DNA of 64,000 nt from Armatimonadetes bacterium 55-13 (GCA_001898035.1 MKRX01000003.1:20265-84264); one strand, 5' to 3'. Positions 42,354-54,202 are shown, counted from the first letter of the stretch. Program-made: numbers and translations. Notes: a model not told the origin generated them from the sequence alone.

Positions 42354-43136
42354 TTACTCCGCCGTCGCCGGAACGGGAGTACTGTTTCGAGAGGCTCGGG
42401 CAAAGACGACATCTTCGCCTTCAACTCGCACCGCGGCCTGCCCCAACCGAATGAGTTCGAGAAGTGCCAAGAACCAGTAGACCGCTTCATAACGCGTAAA
42501 CGGTTCTTCGATCATGTCCTCAAGATGCCGCCAATCCTCCGACAACGTTTGAAGAACGATTCGCATCTGCTCCGAGAGTGACTTTCTCGGCTTGCCGAGT
42601 GGCTTGATGGACTCGGGCTTAGCTCGGCGAAGCAGCTTTTCGAGCGCCTTCGCCAAGTCGCCGGGCGAAACATTGTCAAGGCTAACCGGCAGTTCGTACG
42701 GATCTGGCCCGGCTTCTACCGATCGGAAGAAAATCTGAGATCGCTCTTCGTGCCAGATTCTCAGCGACTCAATCGCCGTCTCGTATTCGTGAGCGGTGGG
42801 CGTGGGCAGTTCAAGCGGCTCGTCCAGTTCAGGTTCAGGATCGGGAACAGGCAAGAGCATCCAGGCCTTTCGCTCAATCAGATAGGCGAGAGCAGTTAAG
42901 GCGGCGGCGGCTTCGTCGAGGTCCGCTTCATCCAGGTTCACAAGGTAGAAGAAGTAAGCCTCGCAGATGGGAAAGAGCGGCACATCAAGCAGATGGACCT
43001 TGTGGTCACGCACACACTGAAACAGCATCGCAAGCGAACCATCAAAGGTCGGTGTGGTGACGTGGATTGGCGGAGGCGCGATGACGCCCAGCGAGGAGAT
43101 GCTATTGCGCTCAGCTAGCTGTTGGCGGGGAGCCAT
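42354..43136 (-). CDS. scpA: Segregation and condensation protein A
   Basis: A 260-residue kleisin that bridges the SMC heads. The N-terminal helix region is present (FDGSLAMLFQCVRDHKVHLLDVPLFPICEAYFFYL, split over residues 30-65), although the usual LLLxLI pattern is altered. The C-terminal winged-helix (RYEAVYWFLALLELIRLGQAAVRVEGEDVVFAR) is clear. It is the first gene of scpA-scpB-dacA-rluB, 75 bases after a tRNA-Cys. Confidence 0.93.
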   Translation of the reverse strand: MAPRQQLAERNSISSLGVIAPPPIHVTTPTFDGSLAMLFQCVRDHKVHLLDVPLFPICEAYFFYLVNLDEADLDEAAAALTALAYLIERKAWMLLPVPDPEPELDEPLELPTPTAHEYETAIESLRIWHEERSQIFFRSVEAGPDPYELPVSLDNVSPGDLAKALEKLLRRAKPESIKPLGKPRKSLSEQMRIVLQTLSEDWRHLEDMIEEPFTRYEAVYWFLALLELIRLGQAAVRVEGEDVVFARASRNSTPVPATAE

Positions 43137-43210
43137 GTTCTCGGTAAAGACGAATCCCGACCCTCGGGTGATTCAAAGATCTTGGTCAAGCGATCAAATC
43201 TGAAGAGATT

Positions 43211-43287
43211 TGGAGGTGCCGGGCGGATTCGAACCGCCGAATAACGGTTTTGCAGACCGTCCCCTTAGGCCACTTGGGCACGGCACC
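43211..43287 (-). tRNA. tRNA-Cys (anticodon GCA), first copy
   Basis: On the minus strand the acceptor arms GGTGCCG and CGGCACC pair, and the anticodon stem-loop is ACGGT-CTGCAAA-ACCGT with anticodon GCA. The T arm is GCGG-TTCGAATC-CGCC, and T plus CCA is encoded at the 3' end (43211-43214). All arms are intact. Confidence 0.94.
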
Positions 43288-43349
43288 TCATTCGAAGCGT
43301 TATGGTACCCGAGGGCAGCCTGCGGTCCCAAGGAGTTTTTTGTTAGGAT

Positions 43350-43425
43350 TGGAGGCGCCGAGCGGAATCGAACCGCTGAATGAGGGTTTTGCAGACCCTT
43401 CCCTTAGCCACTTGGGTACGGCGCC
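43350..43425 (-). tRNA. tRNA-Cys (anticodon GCA), second copy
   Basis: The acceptor arms GGCGCCG and CGGCGCC pair, and the anticodon stem-loop is AGGGT-CTGCAAA-ACCCT with anticodon GCA. The T arm is AGCGG-TTCGATT-CCGCT, and CCA is encoded. It is one base shorter than the other copy in the D-loop region and differs in acceptor, anticodon and T stems. It follows the GT4 gene by 13 bases. Confidence 0.94.
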
Positions 43426-43438
43426 CAAAGTGTGGTGT

Positions 43439-44536
43439 TTATTCGCGGCCTGCGGCTCGGGAATAAACGCCCTCAAATTGGCGGACCATTTCGCCAACGG
43501 TGAACTTCTGTTCCACGATCTTGCGGCCATTGGCGCCCATTTGTTCACGAACGTCGTCATTGGCAAGCAGGTAGCTCACCGCTTCTGCAATTTCGTCAGG
43601 GCGAAGGTCAACGAGGATGCCGGTTTGTCCATGTCGAACAACCTCAGGGAGTCCGCCGACTCGCGTCGCAACTACGGCCTTACTCCGGGCCATGGCTTCC
43701 AGCGCGGCGATTCCAAATGTCTCGATGTGCGACGGCATCGTGCTCATGGTCATCGAATCAAGCAATCGGGGAACATCGTGGCGGATTCCAGTAAGGGTTA
43801 CACGATCTTCGATGCCAGCGCTTCGAATGGCATCGTCGAACTCTTCTGCAAAGGGCTCTTCGACTTTGCCGACAAACATGATGTGGGCCTCTGGGTGGTC
43901 CTTGCGAACGAGCTTCATCGCCTCCACCATTTCAAGGTGTCCCTTTTCTTTGCAGACCCTGCCTACGAGACCGATGAGTCGTCGGGAATGGGGGATCTTG
44001 AACTCATCCTTGACAGCAGCCGGATCAGAAAGCGCAAAGTCTACGAAGTCGGTCCCGTTGTAGACAGTATCGACATACCGGTCCGGAACACCTTTTCCGT
44101 GGAGCATGCCACGGACAAAGTTCGAAACGGCAACCAGACGATTGGTGCCTCGCGCCAGGCGCTTGTAAATCTGATCGTTGTTCGCGATATGGACGCTGGT
44201 AACGACCGGAGTCCTTGAGAGCAAGCTGGCCGCATGACCGATGTAGGCAGCACGGGTTAGGTGCGTGTGGATTACGTCGATCTTGTGCTTTCGCGACTGA
44301 TGGATCAGGTACAGCATGGTGCGATACCAGCCCGTACCCTTCATCATAGAGATCTTTGAAGGGATTTCCGAGTCTTCCAGAACGGTCGGAAGCCAACCCT
44401 TTGAAGGGCAAACCACTTTTACGAAGTGCCCCTTCTCTTGAAGCTTGCGGGAGAGGTGGACCACATGCTTCTCCGCGCCAGACGTTGCAGAACTCGAAAT
44501 TACCTGCAAAATCCTAAGCTGCGACGGAGTTACCAA
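43439..44536 (-). CDS. Glycosyltransferase family 4 protein
   Basis: A 365-residue GT-B enzyme. The N-terminal acceptor domain opens LRILQVISSSATSGAEKHVVHLSRKL, with VIHTHLTRAAYIGHAAS. The donor domain has LIGLVGRVCKEKGHLEMVEAM, VTLTGIRHDVPRLLDSMTMSTMPSHIETFGIAALEAMA with the E-x7-E pattern, and VGGLPEVVRHGQTGILV. It is probably involved in surface polysaccharide or glycolipid synthesis. Its sugar donor cannot be deduced. It may be cotranscribed with the following two tRNA-Cys genes. Confidence 0.93.
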   Translation of the reverse strand: MVTPSQLRILQVISSSATSGAEKHVVHLSRKLQEKGHFVKVVCPSKGWLPTVLEDSEIPSKISMMKGTGWYRTMLYLIHQSRKHKIDVIHTHLTRAAYIGHAASLLSRTPVVTSVHIANNDQIYKRLARGTNRLVAVSNFVRGMLHGKGVPDRYVDTVYNGTDFVDFALSDPAAVKDEFKIPHSRRLIGLVGRVCKEKGHLEMVEAMKLVRKDHPEAHIMFVGKVEEPFAEEFDDAIRSAGIEDRVTLTGIRHDVPRLLDSMTMSTMPSHIETFGIAALEAMARSKAVVATRVGGLPEVVRHGQTGILVDLRPDEIAEAVSYLLANDDVREQMGANGRKIVEQKFTVGEMVRQFEGVYSRAAGRE

Positions 44537-44667
44537 TTCAACCTCACGCTTCCTGCGTTATTCAAAAGTCTACCAGACACCAACCATAACGGACGGTTCG
44601 CCCTAGGCTATTCGTTTCACCGCAAGACGATGTGCCCTCTATAACTCGTATAACATATCTATACAGA

Positions 44668-45948
44668 ATGATTAAAGGTTCCGCTGAAAATGAAGACGAC
44701 GAACAGCGGCAAGAACAAGAAGACGGTTTACAGGTAGAAACGAATAAGTTAAAGCGAGTCTTTCGCCACCGAGATTTTCGCCTCCTGTGGACGGGGGCGT
44801 TTTTTTCGTTCATTGGCAGCTGGATCCAAAATATCGCTGAGGGCTACCTGGTCTATCAGCTCACTAAAAGTGAGTACCTGCTCGGCCTCGTTTCCTTCTT
44901 CGGAATGCTCCCCGTCACCCTATTTGGCCTCTTTGCGGGAAGCTTAACCGATACTCTTAACAAACGTGTTCTCCTCGTCATCACACAATCAGTGTTTGCA
45001 CTGAGCGCCTGCTTTCTGGCGGCGGCTACTTACTTTGGATTTGTCCAATATTGGCACATTGTAGTTGTAGCTCTAATTGTTGGAACGATGGGGGCTCTGG
45101 ACATGCCTACCCGGCAATCCATCATCAGCCGAGTCGTTCCCAAAGAAGATCTACCGGTCGCCATTCCCATCAACGCGCTTACCTTCAATATGGCGCGCCT
45201 AGTTGGTCCCGCCGTGGGCGGTGTTTTGCTGGCTCTCTTTGGGCCGGCGGTGTGTTATTTTGTCAACGGCTTGAGCTTCTTCGCATTGATCTTCGCGGGG
45301 CTGGCAATCCGAGCCGACCTCAAGGCTACGGCCCGTGAGCCACAGCCTCTTAAGGATCTGATCTTTGAAGGCTTTCTTTATACAATCCGAGAACTTAGGC
45401 TACGGACTATTTTTGTCCTGGAGGCTAGCGTGGCGATCTTTGGGCTCTTCTATCTCTCCCAAATCCCGGCCATCGCTGACAAGCTGTTTCATCTTCCCAA
45501 AACTGGGCTTTGGGTCTCCTATCTCTCGGTCGGGATAGGATCCGTATCGGCACTTGTGACCGTTACGACACTTGCTGAAAAGCCGGTAAAGGCAACCTTG
45601 CTTCGCCTGGCGATTTCGATCATTGCGTTATCCCTCCTTTCACTCTCCTTCACGCAAAATGTCGTGCTGGGATATGTCGTATTTGCATGCCTCGGATTTG
45701 CGTCAGTGATGGTGTTCAACACGTGCAACACTCTTTTTCAACTCCTATCCCCCGAGCGACTCAGAGGACGAGTGTTGTCCATGCACGTTTGGGCGGTCTC
45801 CGGTTTGGGACCTTTTGGAGTGTGGGGCTTTGGCTTCTTTGCCGAGAAATATGGTCTGCGAACCGCTTTTCAGTTAGCGGGAGGAATTCTCGTTCTAGCA
45901 GCGGCATTTGCTTGGGCTTATCGCAAGGGCCTTGCAGGAGTGAGATAG
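44668..45948 (+). CDS. MFS exporter (EntS-like)
   Basis: A 426-residue major facilitator with about 12 helices and a charged acidic N-terminal cytoplasmic tail (ENEDDEQRQEQEDG). It resembles the EntS/MFS_3 group: FRLLWTGAFFSFIGSWIQNIAEGYLVY, LDMPTRQSIISRVVPKEDLPVAIPINALTFNMARLVGPAVGG (split over residues 130-175) and SPERLRGRVLSMH. Such proteins export siderophores or drugs. ATG 44668 lies after an AT-rich leader; an upstream in-frame GTG at 44632 is less likely. It is divergent from the GT4 gene. Confidence 0.9.
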   Translation: MIKGSAENEDDEQRQEQEDGLQVETNKLKRVFRHRDFRLLWTGAFFSFIGSWIQNIAEGYLVYQLTKSEYLLGLVSFFGMLPVTLFGLFAGSLTDTLNKRVLLVITQSVFALSACFLAAATYFGFVQYWHIVVVALIVGTMGALDMPTRQSIISRVVPKEDLPVAIPINALTFNMARLVGPAVGGVLLALFGPAVCYFVNGLSFFALIFAGLAIRADLKATAREPQPLKDLIFEGFLYTIRELRLRTIFVLEASVAIFGLFYLSQIPAIADKLFHLPKTGLWVSYLSVGIGSVSALVTVTTLAEKPVKATLLRLAISIIALSLLSLSFTQNVVLGYVVFACLGFASVMVFNTCNTLFQLLSPERLRGRVLSMHVWAVSGLGPFGVWGFGFFAEKYGLRTAFQLAGGILVLAAAFAWAYRKGLAGVR

Positions 45949-45969
45949 GGGAGGGCACTCTGCCCTCCC
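45949..45969. terminator. Hairpin between convergent MFS and lipoprotein genes
   Basis: GGGAGGGCA (45949-45957) and TGCCCTCCC (45961-45969) form a 9-bp stem with a CTC loop, ten bases before the 3' end of the minus-strand lipoprotein gene. It lacks T-runs. Confidence 0.5.
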
Positions 45970-45978
45970 GGTAGGTTG

Positions 45979-47385
45979 CTAGTTATTCTCTAGCTTGCAC
46001 TTCTTAGCCATAAGCACCGTCCCGTCCCAATGCCCTTCCACCTCAGCCAACCGACCCGAGAGTTCAGTGAGAGCTCCAAAGAACTGCTCAGCGGTAATGG
46101 AGTTGCCTCCAGTCTGCCCCCGATAGCTGGTGTCCTCGGTCACATGAACCTGAATTACCGTACCAGGAGCCACGTTTAGTCCGGAAAACTCCGTAGCGAC
46201 AACATTAAACGTCCCCGCACCGAAGTTCGGAAGGGAAGTGGCTCCGGTGATTTCCGCATTGTCTTCATGTCCACCGCCGCCTTGGCCGTCCTCCTTTTCT
46301 ATCTTCACTTTGGTCGCACTCAGCGTATTTGTTCCCGCGTCGTACTGCCCCTCGACTTCAACATAGCCTCCTTCTGTCAAGGCGACAAAGAACTCTTCCT
46401 CACTCACAATGGCTCCCGAATGAATTCGGAACGTGGCGCCCGACGTTGTTACGTGAACGGGATCGCCTGCTGGAACAAAATCGTCCGCCTCAATAATGGA
46501 CAGGTCAAAATTTCCAGATCCGGAGTCGATGGCGCTTGCGGTTCCGAAGGCTTCATCGTGGGACCCAGGCGCCGCATTGCCGGTAATCTTCACGCGTTCG
46601 GCGTTCAATCGAGTTGTTGTTGGGTCGAATGCGCCCCTCACTACGACATGCTGGCCATTGGCCAGAACCGGGTTCCCGGTTCCACCTGAACGGTGAATTT
46701 GGGTATCGAGCGAACATTGGACAACAATGCTTCGGCCTTCTTTCGTTAGTTTAAATGACTGATTGGGCGCGACCCCAGACAGATCACTAACCGAACCCGG
46801 ATAGTTCGATCTCTCATGCCGTGATTCGTCGTTCAGAGAATTGTCATCGAAGATTGAGCCGATGGATGCGGTGACTTCTGTTCCATTATCGGTCCAATTT
46901 GAGAGATCAAAGTCGATGACGAGATCGTCGGTTCCGCTCCCAAAAGTGCGGGCAGAGAAACTGCTTGTCAGGGTCTTCTGACCCGAACTTGCCCCGGCAA
47001 AGATCCGGTTGAGACCTGTCGTTGCGCCAGTGGGATAGAGAACCAAGTTCTCGTCCAAAGTTACGTTGATTGAATTGTATTGGCCACTCAACCCGTCGTC
47101 CATCGAGATGAACTGAAATCGACGGCCAGTTCCATCTCGAAGGGTTTTCAGGTCCACTACTTCCCCACTAGAACTTGTGAAGACAACGGAGTTTCCACCT
47201 CCAACCTTGCCAACCGAGATCGCCTTGATGGTTACCCACACATGGTCATAACCGTTATTCAGATCATCGGTGATGTAAATTGCTGCGCTGCTGGAGGATG
47301 TACTTCCACCTCCCCCACCTCCGCATCCAGCAAATGCCAAGGCAGCTACAACCAAGTAGGCAATTCTAAGTAAACACTTCATCAT
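45979..47385 (-). CDS. DUF4382/DUF5666-type lipoprotein
   Basis: A 468-residue envelope lipoprotein. It has a signal and lipobox with Cys at AFAGCGGGGGG, near residue 21, then a Gly/Ser linker. Residues about 35-165 match the DUF4382 pattern (IYITDDLNNGYDHVWVTIKAISV, then FQFISMDDGLSGQYNSINVTL). The rest consists of repeated small beta units with the theme ADGxxVEVEGxYD..TNTLxAxKVKI, as in DUF5666 repeats (for example GGYVEVEGQYDAGTNTLSATKVKIE and LAEVEGHWDGTVLMAKKCKLE). The role is unknown, possibly surface binding. MMK at 47385 or MK at 47382 are equivalent starts. Confidence 0.85.
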   Translation of the reverse strand: MMKCLLRIAYLVVAALAFAGCGGGGGGSTSSSSAAIYITDDLNNGYDHVWVTIKAISVGKVGGGNSVVFTSSSGEVVDLKTLRDGTGRRFQFISMDDGLSGQYNSINVTLDENLVLYPTGATTGLNRIFAGASSGQKTLTSSFSARTFGSGTDDLVIDFDLSNWTDNGTEVTASIGSIFDDNSLNDESRHERSNYPGSVSDLSGVAPNQSFKLTKEGRSIVVQCSLDTQIHRSGGTGNPVLANGQHVVVRGAFDPTTTRLNAERVKITGNAAPGSHDEAFGTASAIDSGSGNFDLSIIEADDFVPAGDPVHVTTSGATFRIHSGAIVSEEEFFVALTEGGYVEVEGQYDAGTNTLSATKVKIEKEDGQGGGGHEDNAEITGATSLPNFGAGTFNVVATEFSGLNVAPGTVIQVHVTEDTSYRGQTGGNSITAEQFFGALTELSGRLAEVEGHWDGTVLMAKKCKLENN

Positions 47386-47542
47386 TCAATTCCCCAATTT
47401 GCCTGACCGCCTTCGAGAGGCTGGCCATGGTCCGCGCGTAGGCGCTTAACTGGTTAAATACTGCGTGTTTCGCTCGATTGTTCGCCTAATCGTCTTTGAA
47501 AAACGCCCAGCATCTCTCGCAGGCGATTGGTAAACTCCCACT

Positions 47543-47994
47543 ATGCCGCGTCGCGACGTCGATGAATGGCTGTGGCAAGTTGGGAACGAGCTACAGCGGT
47601 TGAGTGAAGAAATGGTCCGAACCCGACCCGCGATGGCGAGCGGCAAGGGCTGGGAACCTCGGGTTGACGTACTGGAAGATGCCAGCCGAATCCTCGTGAA
47701 AGCCGAGATCGCCGGTGTACGTGGCGAAGACATTAGCCTGCTCTACATTCCCGAGCGACACAGTCTTTTGATCCGTGGACAGCGCAACGACGACCGAGAC
47801 ACCGTAGTAGATAGGACTGGCTTTTACCAGTTGGAGATTTACTACGGAGAGTTTCAACGCGAGGTCCGGCTACCCGATATCCCGGTCATTGTTGACCAAA
47901 TGCGTGCGCAGTATCGAAATGGATTTCTGCTCGTCATGTTGCCCAAGCAAGAACGGGTTGTCGTCACAAAAACGATTACCATCAAGAAGTCTTA

Positions 47995-47995
<1 letters not shown>
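47543..47995 (+). CDS. Hsp20/alpha-crystallin family small heat-shock protein
   Basis: A 150-residue ATP-independent chaperone. The N-terminal region is MPRRDVDEWLWQVGNELQRL. The alpha-crystallin domain covers about residues 35-145, with WEPRVDVLEDASRILVKAEIAGVRGEDISL, HSLLIRGQRNDD, YYGEFQREVRLPD and YRNGFLLVMLPK with the conserved G-x-L-like motif. Its stop overlaps the lon start (TAATG), which couples a holdase with a protease. Confidence 0.93.
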
Positions 47996-50430
<2,435 letters not shown>

Positions 50431-50434
50431 CGAA

Positions 50435-51022
50435 ATGGCCCTTGAAACGCCGCTAGGAGGACGTTTTCTAAAAGAGGGCCGGATCCTCTTCTTTGGCCCG
50501 CCGCCCTGGTACCTGCAATTGATGTGGGGCACTTTGGCGGTGGGTGGCGCTTCCATTCTTTGGGGAACAATCTCCGTAGCGCGCGGGACAGGAGATCCGG
50601 TCTATTTTGGCTGGGTGGGCTTGATGCTTCTCTTTGCCGGATGCTGGGCGTTCGGCTCGCTTCAGAGGATCACCTTTGATATGCGAACGAAAACGTATCG
50701 ACGGTGGCACGGTCCGGGATTCCTACCTCGACTTTACACGGGGTCTCTGGAAAATCTCCATTCGATGACTCTCATGGCTGAGCAACGGATGATGCCTAAT
50801 GGCCGGTATGTCACATACCGCCTCGTGCTGCACTGGAAGAATCCGCGGGAGCCTTTGATGGTAGTTCAACAAGTCACGGCGCCACTGCCCGCTGGCGCGC
50901 CTTTAAACGCATCCGTACAAGGAATTGGGGCGGCGGGATGGGAGTATGCCAAGGCACTGGGGATTGGTTGGCAGGACATTTCTCACACCCACCAACCATG
51001 CCCCGTCTCCGTTTTTGCCTAA
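50435..51022 (+). CDS. Hypothetical membrane protein, 195 residues
   Basis: An unrecognised protein starting MALETPLGGRFLKEGRILFFGPPPWYLQL. It has two helices at about residues 28-75 (MWGTLAVGGASILWGTISV and YFGWVGLMLLFAGCWAFG), followed by a soluble beta-rich part with ITFDMRTKTYRRWHGPGFLPRLYTGSLENLHSM, which recalls PH-like domains on membrane proteins. It begins 4 bases after lon and may share its transcript. The 3' end overlaps mgtE convergently by 4 bases. Its function is unknown. Confidence 0.75.
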   Translation: MALETPLGGRFLKEGRILFFGPPPWYLQLMWGTLAVGGASILWGTISVARGTGDPVYFGWVGLMLLFAGCWAFGSLQRITFDMRTKTYRRWHGPGFLPRLYTGSLENLHSMTLMAEQRMMPNGRYVTYRLVLHWKNPREPLMVVQQVTAPLPAGAPLNASVQGIGAAGWEYAKALGIGWQDISHTHQPCPVSVFA

Positions 51023-52407
51023 GTTCCAAGATGGCCGAGCACATGCTTGGCGATTTCGAAGTAAATGATCAAGCCTGTGGCATCGACAAAGGTCGAGATG
51101 AACGGTGCGCTCATGACGGCCGGGTCCAAACCAAAGCGCTTGGCGGTGATGGGAAGGAGACTGCCAACGCTGGTCGACCAAATGATAATGGCGGGCAGAG
51201 CCGCCCCCACGACCAAACTCAGATCCAGCGGAGCTCCCCAACCTAAGATCGGAACATTTACGAATGCCCGTAAGAAGCCAACGACGCCCAAGATAGTGCC
51301 CGAAATGAGCGCAGTCGCGATCTCTCGGCGCGTGACTCTCCACCAGTCAGTTGGCCGCACCTCACCTAGGGCGAGGGCACGCGTGATCGTGGTGGTGACC
51401 TGCGAACCACTGTTTCCTCCCGCACCGATGAGAAGGGGGATGAAGAAAGCCAAGGGATTCATATGGAGGTCGTCTCCGCCCTGGCCATAGTAACGAAGCA
51501 CATTTCCGGTGAGGCTCTCCGCAACAAAGAGGCCGAGCAGCCACGGGACACGTCGTTTCACCAACTGCCATACACTTAAGGAGAGATAGGCCTCGGCGTC
51601 GCCCGAAACGGCGCCCATCTTGAGGACGTCTTCCGTGTCCTCTTCTCGGATAACGGTTTGCGCGTCATCACCCGTGAAGAGGCCCACCATCCTTCCGCGC
51701 CTATCCAGAACGGGCAAGGCATAGAAGCCGTAGCGAGCCATGCGGCGGGCAGCTTCTTCTGCCAGTTCAAATGCTTCGCATGTGACTGGCTCCTGATTCA
51801 TGAGCTCGCCAGCCTTCTGGTCCGGAAGCGCTCGAATCGCTCGACGCAAGCTAAATACACCCAGCAGGTGACTGTGCTGATCGAGCACATAGATATCGTT
51901 GACCGTCTCGTACTTCTCTTCCGAAGATAGGCGGATGTCCTTCAGGACTTCGGCCATGGTCGTGTCGGGACTGACTTCGAAGAACTGCTCGGTCATGATT
52001 CGACCAACAGCGTCTTCGGGATACTCCATCAATCGACGGATTTCGAGAGCGTCTTCGGCGGGAATGATCTCAAGGAGGGCATCGAAACGCTCGGGACCTA
52101 GTTCTTCTCGAAGGTCCAACGCGTCGTCCATCGGAAGGATGTCCAAGTAGTGGGCCAGAGTCGTATCGGGAAGTTCCCGAATATAGGCGCGCGCTGTTTC
52201 CGTTGGCAGTTCAACGAGGATGTATCCGGCTTGCTCTGCGTCCAATGACTTGAGGACGACGAGGCCCTCGTCCAGGTCCAAACGTACAAGCGCATCGGCC
52301 AGATCTTCCGGTCGTTCGTCCGAGAGCTGTTCGCGAATCAGCGCTCCGTTTTGTGAGCGCGAAAGCGACTCTAGCTGCTCGATGAATGTTTGATCATCGC
52401 TTCGCAT
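51019..52407 (-). CDS. mgtE: Magnesium transporter MgtE
   Basis: A 462-residue Mg2+ channel. The N-terminal cytoplasmic superhelical domain covers about residues 1-130 (ADALVRLDLDEGLVVLKSLD). A CBS pair follows (YPEDAVGRIMTEQFFEVSPDTTMAEVLK, later VTCEAFELAEEAARRMARYGFYALPVLDRRGRMVGLFTGDD), then five helices with FFIPLLIGAGGNSGSQVTTTITRALALGEV, the pore-forming MgtE signature. ATG 52407 has a GGAGA ribosome site, so the upstream ATG at 52440 is not used. A structured leader precedes it. Confidence 0.95.
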   Translation of the reverse strand: MRSDDQTFIEQLESLSRSQNGALIREQLSDERPEDLADALVRLDLDEGLVVLKSLDAEQAGYILVELPTETARAYIRELPDTTLAHYLDILPMDDALDLREELGPERFDALLEIIPAEDALEIRRLMEYPEDAVGRIMTEQFFEVSPDTTMAEVLKDIRLSSEEKYETVNDIYVLDQHSHLLGVFSLRRAIRALPDQKAGELMNQEPVTCEAFELAEEAARRMARYGFYALPVLDRRGRMVGLFTGDDAQTVIREEDTEDVLKMGAVSGDAEAYLSLSVWQLVKRRVPWLLGLFVAESLTGNVLRYYGQGGDDLHMNPLAFFIPLLIGAGGNSGSQVTTTITRALALGEVRPTDWWRVTRREIATALISGTILGVVGFLRAFVNVPILGWGAPLDLSLVVGAALPAIIIWSTSVGSLLPITAKRFGLDPAVMSAPFISTFVDATGLIIYFEIAKHVLGHLGT

Positions 52408-52570
52408 GGCGGCAGTCTCCTTAGTGTTTCTAGGGCGCATCTTGCAGGGACCCTAGAGCCTTGCGCCGCCGCACGTCATGTGAGACGGCCCCTTAACGTT
52501 TGGGAATGTCCATCTTGTGTAGGTGGGATAGTTTCACGGGCAAGTCAACGCCGGGGAAACCACCCCTATT
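52408..52570 (-). promoter_or_regulatory. Candidate structured leader of mgtE
   Basis: Upstream of mgtE the sequence folds readily: TCTAGGG (52429-52435) pairs with CCCTAGA (52451-52457) just before the ribosome site, and GCCG/CGGC with CAC/GTG words lie around 52467-52491. Mg2+ genes often have riboswitch leaders, but I cannot match this to the known M-box core by eye. The call is tentative. Confidence 0.25.
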
Positions 52571-52741
52571 GTGATGGTCGGCGTCAAAGAATGTCAACAG
52601 CGGTCGTTTTTTGTCCCAAATTTGATTCAACTGCGGGAAAACCTGGCTCGAATCGAGCGATTTTCTGAACGGATTCGCATAAATCGCCGTTTTTCATTGA
52701 AAATCGTGCGTTATCTCGTTCAACGGTATCATCAACAGTGC

Positions 52742-54157
52742 ATGTACGAGGCCTTTGTCGATCACCTCAACCAGTCTCAACTCATCCCAACCGGCGCTCG
52801 TGTTCTTGTGGGTTATAGCGGCGGGGCAGATTCGACCTGTCTGGTTCACCTCATGCATCGTGCCGGGTTAGATTTCGTCGCCGGTCATTTACACCACGGT
52901 CAACGCGAGGAGGCCGATAAAGAGCTGGCTCTCTGCGAAGCCTTTTGTCGAGATATCGACGTTCCTTTCGCCTCGGGTCGTGCCGACGTTCCTCGGATCG
53001 CGGCGGATCTCAAAATCGGATTAGAAGAGGCCGGTCGGCATGCTAGATACTCTTTCTTCAATCAGGTGTCATTTGGCCTGCACTGCAATCTCATCGCAAC
53101 CGCCCACACGCGTACCGACAACGTTGAGACGACCATTCTCCATCTGGCGAGGGGTACTGGGATGAGCGGCTTGGCAGGCATTTCCTCCAAACGAGACAAC
53201 ATCGTTCGCCCGATTCTTCCGTTCAGTCGCGAGGAAACACGTGCATATTGCGATGAGCATGGCCTTTGGTATCACGATGATCCTGCCAACGAAGACTTTG
53301 CCTTCTCGCGCGCTCGGGTTCGGCATCGCATCCTTCCCGAGCTTCGATCGATCAATCCTGGTGTCGAACAGGCCATCGCAAGACTTTCCGAGATAATCGA
53401 CGAAGAAGATCGATTTCTCAATGGCATGGCAGCTGCCGCGCTCGAACAAAGCGAACTTGACACCAACGGGGCTCTGAGTTTCTTGACCGAGGATTGCGAA
53501 GCTTCCTTTGACCGAAGTCGACTCGCTTCGTTGCCTCCGGTCCTTTTCCGCAGAGCCGTTCGGCTTGCCGTTCAGGCGTTGGGAGCCGGTTTGTCTCGCG
53601 AACAGACTCTCCTTGTTGAATCTGGCGTTATCTCGACAGAAAAAGGATCGCTAACGGCTGAAGGTGGCGAGGTGGTCGTCGAATGGAACCCGCAATCGAT
53701 CACGGTTCGACAACTCCAGCCAACTGAACCCTTTCGATATTCACTCACCCTTCCTGGCGAAACCATCAGTGAGGAATTCGGATGGCAATTTACCGCTTTC
53801 GATGGAAGTGCCGAGGGAACGATCCAGAGGAGAAACTCTCTGGAAGTTTGTCTTCCCGCAGCAGCGGTTAAGGGATCTCTCTACTTCCGATCCGCCGTCC
53901 AAGGAGATACGATGCGGCCTCTTGGATTCGACGGCAGTCGTAAGCTTTCCGACCTATTTGGTGAAGCAAAGCTATCAGCCGCCGCGCGAGTACGATTGCC
54001 AATCGTATGTGACATGATAGGGCCTATCTGGGCCCCAGGAATTTGCTTGGACCAAAGAATGAAGCTAACTGGACTTGAGGAACGTGCGATTATTTTGAGG
54101 TTCGGTCAGGTTCGACAGGACCCAAGCCATAATATGGAAACGGGCGTGCGCGCGTGA
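52742..54157 (+). CDS. tilS: tRNA(Ile)-lysidine synthetase
   Basis: A 471-residue enzyme that converts C34 of the tRNA-Ile2 CAU anticodon to lysidine with ATP. It has the PP-loop VLVGYSGGADSTCLVHLMHRAG, then HLHHGQREEADKEL and TAHTRTDNVETTILHLARGTGMSGLAGI, which are typical. The C-terminal region carries a TilS substrate-binding domain with GDTMRPLGFDGSRKLSDLF. The frame is open to 52571, but the extra 57 residues lack family character, so ATG 52742 is chosen. Confidence 0.93.
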   Translation: MYEAFVDHLNQSQLIPTGARVLVGYSGGADSTCLVHLMHRAGLDFVAGHLHHGQREEADKELALCEAFCRDIDVPFASGRADVPRIAADLKIGLEEAGRHARYSFFNQVSFGLHCNLIATAHTRTDNVETTILHLARGTGMSGLAGISSKRDNIVRPILPFSREETRAYCDEHGLWYHDDPANEDFAFSRARVRHRILPELRSINPGVEQAIARLSEIIDEEDRFLNGMAAAALEQSELDTNGALSFLTEDCEASFDRSRLASLPPVLFRRAVRLAVQALGAGLSREQTLLVESGVISTEKGSLTAEGGEVVVEWNPQSITVRQLQPTEPFRYSLTLPGETISEEFGWQFTAFDGSAEGTIQRRNSLEVCLPAAAVKGSLYFRSAVQGDTMRPLGFDGSRKLSDLFGEAKLSAAARVRLPIVCDMIGPIWAPGICLDQRMKLTGLEERAIILRFGQVRQDPSHNMETGVRA

Positions 54158-54202
54158 ACGTACCCTAAAGGACAGGGTCAGCAATGATCCGTCGGTGACA
54201 AT

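Noticed and set aside
43250-44218. A + strand gene covering the tRNA-Cys pair and the GT4 gene
   Set aside because: It would run through two tRNA genes and the conserved glycosyltransferase; shadow frame.
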